DNA of 64,000 bases. Origin: Roseateles depolymerans (GTDB taxonomy: Bacteria > Pseudomonadota > Gammaproteobacteria > Burkholderiales > Burkholderiaceae_C). Where the stretch lies: positions 53,335-117,334 of the forward strand of contig QFOD01000016.1 in NCBI GenBank assembly GCA_003241055.1, in the 5' to 3' direction. Of this stretch, positions 45,620 to 59,298 are shown one piece after another. The notes below the pieces were generated by a model. That model searched no databases, was not told where the DNA came from, and was given only the letters and a program-made list of their open reading frames with translations. Positions within the stretch are counted from its first letter, which is position 1. Each line of letters opens with the position of its first letter. The position numbers and the translations under genes were made by a program.

Positions 45620-46521
45620 TGCAGCGAATTGCCCAGGGCGGGGTCGTCCAATGCGACGAATCGAAAACCCTCGGCCCGCAGGCGCTGGATCAGCGTTTCC
45701 AGCTGGGCCAGCGTGTGGGGGTGGATCTCGTGCATCAGCACGATGCCGCCGCGGCGCGCCTTGAGGGCGTTGACCACATGCTCGACGAAATGCTCCCGGT
45801 CCGCCTTGGCAACGCCGCAGATCTTGGCCTCGTGAGGGTCGATGCTGCCCGACTTGTCGAAGGCCCAGTCGCAGCTGTCCACATGCCAGCCGACGATGCG
45901 ATAGCCCAGCGTCCGGGCGCGCTCATTGGCCTCGCAGCTGGCGTTGCCATAGGGATAGCGGAACAGCTTGGTGCCGGTGGCCAGCGCCAACGCGGCGTCG
46001 CTGCGGTCCAGTTCGGTCAGCTGGCGTTCGGGCCCGATGTCGTGGAAGTTCGGGTGGGACCACGAATGGTTGCCGACGGTCGCCCAGCGGTTCGCCCGCA
46101 GGCTCGCCGTCAGCTCGGGATGCCGCTGGGCCTTGGCGGCGATCAGGAAGAAGCCGGCCGGCACCTGGTACTTGGCCAGCAGCGACTGAATGGCTTCGTT
46201 GGCACCGGGTTCCGGGCCGTCGTCAAAACTCAGCGCCACCGCGCCGGCGGGCGGCGGCGTCGTGATGTCGGACTCGAAGCGGCAGCGGGCGCTGAGCTGC
46301 TCGGCGGGCACGTTCATCTGCTCGGCCAGGCTGCGCACCCGGGCCGCGCGGGCGTCGATTGCATGGCTGGCCGCGTGGGCCGGCGCCGATGCGGCTGCCG
46401 CGGGCTGGGAGGCGGCCGATGCCGCAGGCGCCACGGCCGTTGGCAACGCGCGAATGGGTGTCGACCAGGGGAACAGCACCGCGCCGATTGCGGCGCTCAA
46501 CAGTAGGGCAGGAACTCTCAC
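45616..46521 (-). CDS. polysaccharide deacetylase (NodB/CE4 family)
   Basis: 301-residue exported enzyme removing N- or O-acetyl groups from a cell-wall or exported polysaccharide. N-terminal signal or anchor, then an Ala-rich linker to about residue 55. The CE4 motifs are complete: SFDDGP (98-103), NHSWSH (H152, H156), FRYPYG, DSCDW and a final VLMHEIHPHT. It begins at a GTG overlapping the NRDE gene's stop (GTGA) and its stop overlaps the next gene. The substrate is unknown. Confidence 0.9.
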   Translation of the reverse strand: MRVPALLLSAAIGAVLFPWSTPIRALPTAVAPAASAASQPAAAASAPAHAASHAIDARAARVRSLAEQMNVPAEQLSARCRFESDITTPPPAGAVALSFDDGPEPGANEAIQSLLAKYQVPAGFFLIAAKAQRHPELTASLRANRWATVGNHSWSHPNFHDIGPERQLTELDRSDAALALATGTKLFRYPYGNASCEANERARTLGYRIVGWHVDSCDWAFDKSGSIDPHEAKICGVAKADREHFVEHVVNALKARRGGIVLMHEIHPHTLAQLETLIQRLRAEGFRFVALDDPALGNSLH

Positions 46522-47345
46522 CGCGCGATTGTCGGCGGCCAGTCGGGCAGCTCATGCCGCACGGTAGGCAACCACTCGCCGCGGACGTCGACGCTGCGCT
46601 CCAGTACCGTGGTGTGCAGGCCCTGGGCGCGGTGTTCGGTGATCAGCACCGTGGAGCAGCGCGTGCCATAGCGCGCCAGGGTCGGGTCTTGCTCGGTGGG
46701 TATGCGGATGAAGCGCGGCGACAGCGCCCGTTCGCGCGCGAGACCCACGCCGGTGTCCGGCAGGTCGGCGTCTGGCGCCACCTGCCGGTCCGCCAGCGCG
46801 GCCAGCAGCCGGGCCTGCAGCGTGGCGAGGTCCGGCGAGTCGGCCAGTGCGGCGCGCAGGTCCTGCGTGAGCCCCAGGGTCTTGGGCCAGGGTGTGTCCA
46901 GCGCCGCGTTGGACAGGCCGTGCACGCCGCCGCCCAGCGCCTGAGGACCGGGCGCGCGGTTGCTGAACCAGTGCCAGGCCGGCTGGCGCAGGTCGGCCAT
47001 CACCAGGTTGAAGCCATTGGTGGACAGGGTCAGGTCTTGCAAAAAGCCGGCGGCATCGCGCGTGCTGGCCAGCCAGGCCAGCACCAGCGCGCCGCGCGAG
47101 GGCGCACCCGCCACGAAACGGCCCGGCTCGCGCACATTGGTCAGCAGCGCCAGCCGGCCGGCCCGCGTGAGGCCGAACCAGGTGCCGCCGGCTGTCAGGT
47201 CGCGCCCGGCCAGCAGTTCCAGCCCGCGCTCATCCCGCCACCACGCCATGGGCGCCGCGGGCCGGTCGAAAGCCTCATCCCGGTTGGCAGCGATGACCAG
47301 CGGGAAGCGGGGATGGGCGTCAATGGCGAAGGCAGCGAGGCACAT
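46518..47345 (-). CDS. NRDE/TANGO2 family protein
   Basis: 275-residue protein opening MCLAAFAIDAHPRFPLVIAANRDE, the family's signature with the nucleophile-like Cys2. The GGTWFGLTRAGRLALLTNVREP block and a late STVLITEHR also match. The animal homologue TANGO2 has been linked to haem or lipid handling, and the bacterial function is not settled. It heads a three-gene overlapping unit with the deacetylase and the Ala/Pro-rich protein. Confidence 0.9.
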   Translation of the reverse strand: MCLAAFAIDAHPRFPLVIAANRDEAFDRPAAPMAWWRDERGLELLAGRDLTAGGTWFGLTRAGRLALLTNVREPGRFVAGAPSRGALVLAWLASTRDAAGFLQDLTLSTNGFNLVMADLRQPAWHWFSNRAPGPQALGGGVHGLSNAALDTPWPKTLGLTQDLRAALADSPDLATLQARLLAALADRQVAPDADLPDTGVGLARERALSPRFIRIPTEQDPTLARYGTRCSTVLITEHRAQGLHTTVLERSVDVRGEWLPTVRHELPDWPPTIAR

Positions 47346-47423
47346 GGGCGTTGCCTAGGTATCCGAGTCGGGTGAGCTGGTGTCTTACCGCGCGGCTGCC
47401 GCGGAACTGGCTTGGCCAGGCCG

Positions 47424-47472
47424 CCGGCAGCGCCCCCTTGAGGGGGCCGGCGAAGCCGGTAGGGGGTGGGCT
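47424..47472. repeat. REP-like paired hairpin in the sdaA-NRDE gap
   Basis: Two adjacent GC-rich stems: GCCCCC-TTGA-GGGGGC, then GCCGGC-GAA-GCCGGT, followed by AGGGGGTGGG. The form is that of short dispersed palindromic elements found between genes in Burkholderiales genomes. It directly follows the sdaA stop side and may also act as its transcription end. A single copy is seen here. Confidence 0.5.
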
Positions 47473-47473
47473 C

Positions 47474-48862
47474 TCAACACTCGACGATGTTGACGGCCAG
47501 GCCGCCGCGGGCGGTTTCCTTGTACTTGGTCATCATGTCCGCGCCGGTGTCGCGCATGGTCTTGATGACCTTGTCCAGGCTCACGAAGTGCGTGCCGTCG
47601 CCGCGCAGCGCCATGCGGGCCGCGTTGATGGCCTTCACCGACGCGATCGCGTTGCGCTCTATGCAGGGGATCTGCACCAGGCCGCCCACGGGGTCGCAGG
47701 TCAGGCCCAGGTGGTGCTCCATGCCGATCTCGGCGGCGTTCTCCACCTGCTCGGGCGTGCCGCCCATGACGGCGCACAGGGCGCCCGCCGCCATCGAGCA
47801 GGCCACGCCCACCTCGCCCTGGCAGCCGACCTCGGCGCCCGAGATGGATGCGTTCTCCTTGTAGAGGATGCCGATGGCCGCGGCGGTGAGCAGGAAGTCG
47901 ATGACGCCGGCCTCGTTCGCGCCGTGCACGAAGCGGGTGTAGTAGTGCAGCACGGCGGGCACGATGCCGGCAGCGCCGTTGGTGGGCGCTGTGACGACCC
48001 GGCCACCAGCGGCGTTCTCCTCGTTGACGGCCAGCGCGTAGAGGTTGACCCAGTCCATCACCTGCAGCGGGTCGCGCAGCGCCTGTTCAGGGTTGGAGAT
48101 CAGGCTGTTGAACAGGCTGGGCGCGCGGCGCTTGACCTTGAAGCCGCCGGGCAGGATGCCCTCGGTCTTGCAGCCACGCTGCACGCAGGCCTGCATCACG
48201 CCCCAGATCTTCAGCAGGCCGGCGCAGGTCTCGTCATCCGGGCGCCAGTGCGCCTCGTTGCGGCGCATGACCTCGGCGATGGACAGGCCGAACTTCTTGG
48301 TGAGCGCCAGCAGCTCGTCCCCGGTCTTGAAGGGGTAGGGCAGGACGGTGGTGTCGGGCGCGATGACTTTTTGCTTGCTGCCGTCGGCGGCCACCTCGTC
48401 GCTGACGACGAAACCGCCGCCCACCGAGTAGTAGATGCGGCTGGCGATTTCCTGGCCATCGGCATCGAGCGCCACGCAACGCATGCCGTTGGCATGGAAG
48501 GGCAGGCTCTCGCGGCGCTTGAAGACGAGATCCTTGGCCTCATCGAAGGCGACGGTCTTCTGGCCGATCAGCGACAACTGCCCCGCGCGGATGGCGGCCA
48601 GCAGCGCGGGGATGGCCTCGACATCCACGGTGTCGGGCTCATGCCCGGCCAGGCCCAGCAGCACGGCCTTATCACTGCCGTGCCCCTTGCCGGTGGCGCC
48701 GAGCGAGCCGTACAGGATGACCTGCACGCGCACCACCTGCTCCAGCAGCCCGTCGTGCTGCAGCCGCAGCCCGAACAGCCGTGCGGCCCGCATGGGGCCC
48801 ACGGTGTGCGAGCTGCTCGGGCCGATGCCGATCTTGAAGAGGTCAAAGACCGACACGGCCAT
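47474..48862 (-). CDS. sdaA: L-serine ammonia-lyase, iron-sulfur type
   Basis: 462-residue Fe-S dehydratase making pyruvate and ammonia from L-serine. It begins MAVSVFDLFKIGIGPSSSHT, the canonical substrate loop. The C-terminal catalytic domain has SISGAEVGCQGEVGVACSMA, the cluster-ligand cysteines also in LTCDPVGGLVQIPC, and ends VNIVEC. GAGGAGG lies inside the end of gcvP, whose stop is three bases before the ATG, so sdaA is the fourth gene of the glycine-cleavage operon. This lets the cell route glycine through serine to pyruvate. Confidence 0.96.
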   Translation of the reverse strand: MAVSVFDLFKIGIGPSSSHTVGPMRAARLFGLRLQHDGLLEQVVRVQVILYGSLGATGKGHGSDKAVLLGLAGHEPDTVDVEAIPALLAAIRAGQLSLIGQKTVAFDEAKDLVFKRRESLPFHANGMRCVALDADGQEIASRIYYSVGGGFVVSDEVAADGSKQKVIAPDTTVLPYPFKTGDELLALTKKFGLSIAEVMRRNEAHWRPDDETCAGLLKIWGVMQACVQRGCKTEGILPGGFKVKRRAPSLFNSLISNPEQALRDPLQVMDWVNLYALAVNEENAAGGRVVTAPTNGAAGIVPAVLHYYTRFVHGANEAGVIDFLLTAAAIGILYKENASISGAEVGCQGEVGVACSMAAGALCAVMGGTPEQVENAAEIGMEHHLGLTCDPVGGLVQIPCIERNAIASVKAINAARMALRGDGTHFVSLDKVIKTMRDTGADMMTKYKETARGGLAVNIVEC

Positions 48863-48865
48863 GGC

Positions 48866-51748
<2,883 letters not shown>

Positions 51749-51771
51749 GGCGGAGAGCTACAGCAGGTGAA

Positions 51772-52146
51772 TCAGAGGGTCTTGAGCAGGGCGTCGTAGG
51801 CGGTGGCGTCCATCAGCGCGTCCAGCTGGGCGGCATTGCTCAGCTTGACCTTGAAGAACCAGCCGGCCTTGAGCGGGTCGGAGTTGGCCAGCGACGGGTC
51901 GTCGCGCAGCGCCTCGTTGACCTCGGTGATCTCGCCGTCCACCGGCATGTAGACATCGGCCGCGGCCTTCACGGACTCGACGACGCCGGCGACTTCCTTC
52001 TCGGCGAAGGTCTTGCCCACCTCGGGCAGGTCCACGAAGACCACGTCGCCCAGCGCGTCCTGCGCATGCACGGTGATGCCGACCGTCGCGGTGCCGTCAG
52101 CGTGGACTTCCAGCCATTCGTGGTCGGGGGTGTACTTGATGCTCAT
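51772..52146 (-). CDS. gcvH: glycine cleavage system H protein
   Basis: 124-residue lipoyl carrier. It begins SIKYTPDHEWLEV. The lipoylated lysine is K60 in VVESVKAAADVYMPVDGE, and KAGWFFKVKL near the end is typical. GGAG precedes the ATG at 52146. Lies 18 bases after gcvT and 23 before gcvP. Confidence 0.98.
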   Translation of the reverse strand: MSIKYTPDHEWLEVHADGTATVGITVHAQDALGDVVFVDLPEVGKTFAEKEVAGVVESVKAAADVYMPVDGEITEVNEALRDDPSLANSDPLKAGWFFKVKLSNAAQLDALMDATAYDALLKTL

Positions 52147-52164
52147 GTTCAGGCTCCGGGTGGA

Positions 52165-53277
52165 TTAGCCGCGGTAATAGCGGTTGGGGGTGAAGGGGGT
52201 GGCCGAGACGACCATGGGCGTGCGCTTGTCGCGCACGACGGCAAAGACTTCGGTGCCGACCGCGGCGTGCGCGGTGGCCAGGTAAGCCAGCGCCACCGGC
52301 TGGTTGACCGTGGGGCCCAGCGTGCCGCTGGTGACGACGCCGATCTCGGTGCCGTCCGCGGTCACGATCTTGGCGCCTTCACGCACCGGCATGCGCTCCT
52401 TGCCGACCAGGCCCACGCGCTTGCGACTCGGCCCGTTGGCCAGTTGCGCGTCGATGACCGCCGCACCGGGGTAGCCACCCGCGCGGGCGCCACCGGCGCG
52501 GCGCACCTTCTGGATGGCCCAGGTGATGCTGGCTTCCACCGGCGTGGTGGTCTCGTTGATGTCGTGGCCGTACAGGCACAGGCCGGCTTCCAGGCGCAGC
52601 GAGTCGCGGGCGCCCAGGCCTATGGGCTTGACCTCGGCATGGCTCAGCAGCTTGCGCGCCAGCGCCACCGCGTCATCCTCATGGACGGAGATCTCGTAGC
52701 CGTCTTCGCCGGTGTAGCCAGAGCGGGTCAGGAAGGTGGGGATGCCGTCCAGCTCGAAGAAGCCGCCGGTCATGAAGGTGAGTTTGGCGACCTCGGGGTT
52801 GAGGCGGCTCAGCACGGTCACGGCCTCGGGCCCCTGCAGCGCCAGCAGCGCGCGCTCGGGCACCGGGATCACCTCGCAGCGACCCGCCAGATGCTTTTGC
52901 ATGTGGGCGATGTCCTGGTCCTTGCAGCCGGCGTTGACGACGACGAAGAGGTCGTCGGGGCGCTTGCACACCATCAGGTCGTCCAGCAGGCCGCCCTGGT
53001 CGTTCGTGAACAGCGCGTAGCGCTGCTTGAACACACCCAGGTCCACGATGTCCACCGGCACCAGGGTTTCCAGCGCGGCGGCGGCATCGGCGCCGACCAG
53101 GCGCACCTGGCCCATGTGGGACACGTCGAACAGGCCGGCGGCCGCACGCGTGTGCTTGTGTTCGGCCATCACGCCGGTGGGGTACTGCACCGGCATGTCG
53201 TAGCCGGCGAAGGGCACCATCTTGGCCCCGAGTTCGAGGTGGAGGGCGTGAAGAGGCGTTTTCAGCAAAGAGGACAT
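52165..53277 (-). CDS. gcvT: aminomethyltransferase (glycine cleavage T protein)
   Basis: 370-residue tetrahydrofolate-dependent enzyme releasing ammonia and forming methylene-THF from the GcvH-bound intermediate. It has LGAKMVPFAGYDMPVQYP at the N-terminus, VSHMGQVRLVG, RSGYTGEDGYEI, and GLGARDSLRLEAGLCLYG. The ATG at 53277 is preferred. A longer reading frame continues through the riboswitch and is not coding. The start codon lies in one arm of a 9-base inverted repeat with the riboswitch P1 strand. Confidence 0.97.
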   Translation of the reverse strand: MSSLLKTPLHALHLELGAKMVPFAGYDMPVQYPTGVMAEHKHTRAAAGLFDVSHMGQVRLVGADAAAALETLVPVDIVDLGVFKQRYALFTNDQGGLLDDLMVCKRPDDLFVVVNAGCKDQDIAHMQKHLAGRCEVIPVPERALLALQGPEAVTVLSRLNPEVAKLTFMTGGFFELDGIPTFLTRSGYTGEDGYEISVHEDDAVALARKLLSHAEVKPIGLGARDSLRLEAGLCLYGHDINETTTPVEASITWAIQKVRRAGGARAGGYPGAAVIDAQLANGPSRKRVGLVGKERMPVREGAKIVTADGTEIGVVTSGTLGPTVNQPVALAYLATAHAAVGTEVFAVVRDKRTPMVVSATPFTPNRYYRG

Positions 53278-53312
53278 GGAGGCTCCGCGGGTGGGTGCAG
53301 GGTCATGTCCTC
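53270..53312 (-). promoter_or_regulatory. expression platform: start-codon-sequestering stem of gcvT
   Basis: On the minus strand GAGGACATG (53312 to 53304) and CATGTCCTC (53278 to 53270) form a perfect 9-bp inverted repeat with a 25-base loop. The upstream arm includes the GAGG 3' strand of aptamer 2's P1 helix. The downstream arm contains the gcvT ATG (53277-53275). The two pairings exclude each other, so glycine binding should free the start codon. Confidence 0.7.
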
Positions 53313-53547
53313 GCTGTCCTTGGTACCTGAGAGATTGACTCACGCGGTGGGCGGTCCCGCGCTCGCTTGCCCCTTCGGTGGACCGGCTGCCGTCGCTGCG
53401 ACGGGCCGGCCTCTCTCCAGTGAGGAACGCGCTGCATGTCGGCCACGCAGCGCGTTTCGTCAGTCCTTTTGCCTGAGCGTTCGGGGCGGGATTGCTCCCG
53501 CGTCCTGCGCCTTCGGCGGCCCCCAAACACACCGGGGCGCTCTCCTG
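53308..53547 (-). promoter_or_regulatory. tandem glycine riboswitch
   Basis: Two glycine aptamers in series on the minus strand. Aptamer 1 (about 53547-53461) has P1 CGTCAG/CTGACG, GGAGAGCGCCCC, CCGAAGGCGCAGGA and CTCAGGCAAAAGGAC. Aptamer 2 (about 53425-53308) has P1 CCTC-CTG/CAG-GAGG, TGGAGAGAGGCC, CACCGAAGGGGCAAG and AATCTCTCAGGTACCAAGGAC. Both conserved cores are intact. The 35-base linker contains an extra 10-bp hairpin. Control should be glycine-activated expression of gcvT-gcvH-gcvP-sdaA. Confidence 0.93.
53426..53456 (-). other. hairpin in the riboswitch inter-aptamer linker
   Basis: Perfect 10-bp stem AACGCGCTGC / GCAGCGCGTT with an 11-base loop, placed exactly between the 3' strand of aptamer 1 P1 and the 5' strand of aptamer 2 P1. 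Tandem glycine riboswitches usually have a much shorter linker here. Confidence 0.75.
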
Positions 53548-53556
53548 ACGCGGCGC

Positions 53557-53562
53557 ATTCTA
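53557..53562 (-). promoter_or_regulatory. candidate -10 element of the gcv operon
   Basis: TAGAAT on the minus strand, ten bases before the first riboswitch P1 strand and in the only gap (53548-53602) available between the MFS stop and the riboswitch. No good -35 is seen (TGCCGT at 17-base spacing). Confidence 0.35.
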
Positions 53563-53602
53563 GCGGCGCGTCAGGGTGTACGGCAGGTAAATCGCCGTGA
53601 TC

Positions 53603-54826
53603 TCAGCGGGCACCGCGGCGGCGGCTCAGGCGCACCGCCAGCGAGGCACCGGCCGCGGCCGTGGCCAGCGCGACCACGCCCATCCAGCCCCACTGGGCCA
53701 GCACCAGGCTGCCCAGAGCCGCACCAGCCGACATGCCGATGAACATGCCGGTGAACAGCAGCGCATTCAGGCGGCTGCGGGCGGCCGGATCCAGGCTGTA
53801 GACCAGGGTCTGGTGGGCCACCAGCGTGGCCTGGATGCCGAAGTCAAAGCCCACGGTCGCGGCCACGATCAGGCCGATCTGGGCCTCGCCCGGCAGCAGC
53901 ACGCCCAGGCCCATCACCGCGAAGGACACCATGGCGAGACCGGCGCCCAGTCGGGTCACCAGCTCGGGGCCGCGCTTGTCGGCCAAGCGGCCGGCCAGCG
54001 GGGCGGCCAGCGCACCGGCGGCACCGGCCAGGCCGAACGCACCGGCGGCTTCACTGCCCATGTGGTACTGGCTGTGCAGCATCACGGCCAGCGTCGACCA
54101 GAAGGCGCTGAAACCCATGGACAGCAGGCCCTGGGCCCAGGCCGCGCGGCGCAGCTCGGCATGCTGGGTCCACAGCTTGGCCAGCGAGGCCATCAGGTGG
54201 GCATAGCTCATGTGGCTGGCCACCTGGAAGCGCGGCAGACCGCGCCAGGCCGCCAGGCCGAACAGCACGATGCTGACCGCGGCCAGCTCGTAGACCGTGC
54301 GCCAGCCCCAGTGCTCGGCGATGAAGCCGCTGGCCACGCGCGACAGCAGGATGCCCAGCAGCAGGCCGGTCATCACCGTACCCACGGTCTTGCCGCGGCT
54401 GGCTTCGGGCGCCAGCGTCGCGGCGGCCGGCACGATGTCCTGCGCCATGGTGGCGGTCAGGCCCACGATCAGGCTGGCCGCCAGCAGCGCCGGCAGGCCC
54501 GGCGCCAGGCCGCTGACCAGCAGGGCCACGGCCAGCAGCACCGACTTCAGCAGAATCAGCAGGCGGCGATCGAAGCGGTCGCCCAGCGGCGCCAGCAGCA
54601 GGATGCCCAGCGCATAGCCCAGCTGGGTCAGCGTGGGCACGAAGCCGGTGTCGCGGGCGCTGGCGCCCAGGTCGCCGGACAGCACGCCCAGCATGGGCTG
54701 GCTGTAGTAGATGGACGCCACGGCCAGGCCGGCGCCGCTGGCCAGCAGCAGCACCAGCGAGCGCGGCAGCTCGGTGTGCCGAGCGGCGTGCTTGGCGCCG
54801 GCGGCGGTGAGGGGAACAGAGCTCAT
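53603..54826 (-). CDS. MFS transporter (drug:H+ antiporter-like)
   Basis: 407-residue inner-membrane transporter with 12 predicted helices. The loop 2-3 motif is GDRFDRRLLILLKS, and motif C-like glycines lie in helix 5. A short hydrophilic N-terminus precedes YYSQPMLGVLSGDLGASARD, a segment typical of YnfM/AraJ-type exporters. TGGAG precedes the ATG at 54826. Divergent from a LysR gene that probably controls it. Substrate not predictable. Confidence 0.9.
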   Translation of the reverse strand: MSSVPLTAAGAKHAARHTELPRSLVLLLASGAGLAVASIYYSQPMLGVLSGDLGASARDTGFVPTLTQLGYALGILLLAPLGDRFDRRLLILLKSVLLAVALLVSGLAPGLPALLAASLIVGLTATMAQDIVPAAATLAPEASRGKTVGTVMTGLLLGILLSRVASGFIAEHWGWRTVYELAAVSIVLFGLAAWRGLPRFQVASHMSYAHLMASLAKLWTQHAELRRAAWAQGLLSMGFSAFWSTLAVMLHSQYHMGSEAAGAFGLAGAAGALAAPLAGRLADKRGPELVTRLGAGLAMVSFAVMGLGVLLPGEAQIGLIVAATVGFDFGIQATLVAHQTLVYSLDPAARSRLNALLFTGMFIGMSAGAALGSLVLAQWGWMGVVALATAAAGASLAVRLSRRRGAR

Positions 54827-54923
54827 GGAAGACTCCAGCGGAGGTTGGTATAGGCTTAATTCTTCCCTTGCATGACCAATCGCGGTAGACGGCTGGATTG
54901 CAAATTGGATATACATTCGACGC

Positions 54924-55865
54924 ATGAGCAAACCGACCAGCGCCGGCGTCGACCGGCTGGAACTGATGCAGACCTTTGTGCGCATCGTGGAGGCGGGCAG
55001 CCTGTCGGCCGCCGCGCTGCAACTGGGCAGCACCCAGCCCACGATCAGCCGCCGCCTGCAATGGCTGGAAAAGCTGCTGGGCCTGAGGCTGCTGCAGCGC
55101 TCCACCCATGCGATGAAACTCACCGCCGATGGCGAGCGCTGCTATGCGCACGCCAAGGCCTTGCTGGAGAACTGGGCCGCGGTGGAGGCCGACCTGCGCG
55201 GCGCCAAGGACCAGCCGCGCGGCCACCTGCGCGTGCTCGCTCCCCATGCCTTCGGCCAGGAGCTGCTGGTGGCGCCGCTGGCGGCCTTCCTGGCGGAGCA
55301 TCCGGAGGTCAGCGTGGACTGGTTGCTGCTGGACCGCGCGGCCGACTTCATTGCCGAGGGCATCGACTGCGCGATCCGCGTGGGCGAGGTCGAAGACCCT
55401 TCGCTGGTGGCCGTGCGGCTGGCCGAGGTGCCTCGCATCCTGGTGGCCTCGCCCGGCCTGTGGGGGCAGGGCGCCGCGCCGCGCACGCCGGCCGACCTGG
55501 CTGGCCTGCCCTGGCTGTCGCTGCGCCAGTTCTACCGCGACGAGTTCGAGCTGCAGCAGCTGGGCACGGGCCGGCGCGAGCAGGTGCGCATACGCCCGCG
55601 GCTCAGCACCGACAGCCTCTACGCGGCCCGCAGCGCGGTGCGCGAAGGCGTGGGCGCGGCGCTGGTGTCGGCCTGGCTGGTGGCCGACGACCTGGCCAGC
55701 GGCCGGCTGTGCCAGCTGGTGCCCGACTGGGAGGCCACCCCGCTGCCGGTGCACCTGATCTACCCGTATGCGCGCCTGTACCCGGCGCGGCTGCGCGCGT
55801 TTGCGGACCGCATGAAGCGGGCCATGCCCGGCATTGCCGGCATGCGCGCGCCCAGCCGGCCCTGA
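54924..55865 (+). CDS. LysR-family transcriptional regulator
   Basis: 313-residue regulator with helix-turn-helix at about residues 12-70 (AGSLSAAALQLGSTQPTISR) and an effector-binding domain after residue 95 (RGHLRVLAPHAFGQELLVAP). The ATG at 54924 is 97 bases from the divergent MFS gene. The arrangement suggests control of the transporter in response to its substrate. The gap is locally AT-rich (GGATATACATTC), as expected for overlapping promoters. Confidence 0.92.
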   Translation: MSKPTSAGVDRLELMQTFVRIVEAGSLSAAALQLGSTQPTISRRLQWLEKLLGLRLLQRSTHAMKLTADGERCYAHAKALLENWAAVEADLRGAKDQPRGHLRVLAPHAFGQELLVAPLAAFLAEHPEVSVDWLLLDRAADFIAEGIDCAIRVGEVEDPSLVAVRLAEVPRILVASPGLWGQGAAPRTPADLAGLPWLSLRQFYRDEFELQQLGTGRREQVRIRPRLSTDSLYAARSAVREGVGAALVSAWLVADDLASGRLCQLVPDWEATPLPVHLIYPYARLYPARLRAFADRMKRAMPGIAGMRAPSRP

Positions 55866-55910
55866 CCCCGCCAGGCGCCAGCCTGGCGGCACGCGGGGCC
55901 AGGTCTTGCG

Positions 55911-59183
<3,273 letters not shown>

Positions 59184-59298
59184 CACGGGCAGGGGTGGCA
59201 GTAAAGGCGCGCAGCATAGTCACGCGCCCACCCCGACCCGATGGTCATGGCCGCCGGTGGCGCCGTAGCGCCGCAAATACCGGGTTAACCCTGAGCGA

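Noticed and set aside
53278..53532. N-terminal extension of gcvT to 53532
   Set aside because: The added codons run through both glycine aptamers, whose conserved RNA motifs account for the sequence. GcvT proteins start near SSLLKTPLHALH.
54827..54923. LysR binding box and leaderless promoter (TATACA at 54910) between the MFS and LysR genes
   Set aside because: The gap is AT-rich with a TATACA, but no matching -35 or clear T-N11-A dyad could be settled on.
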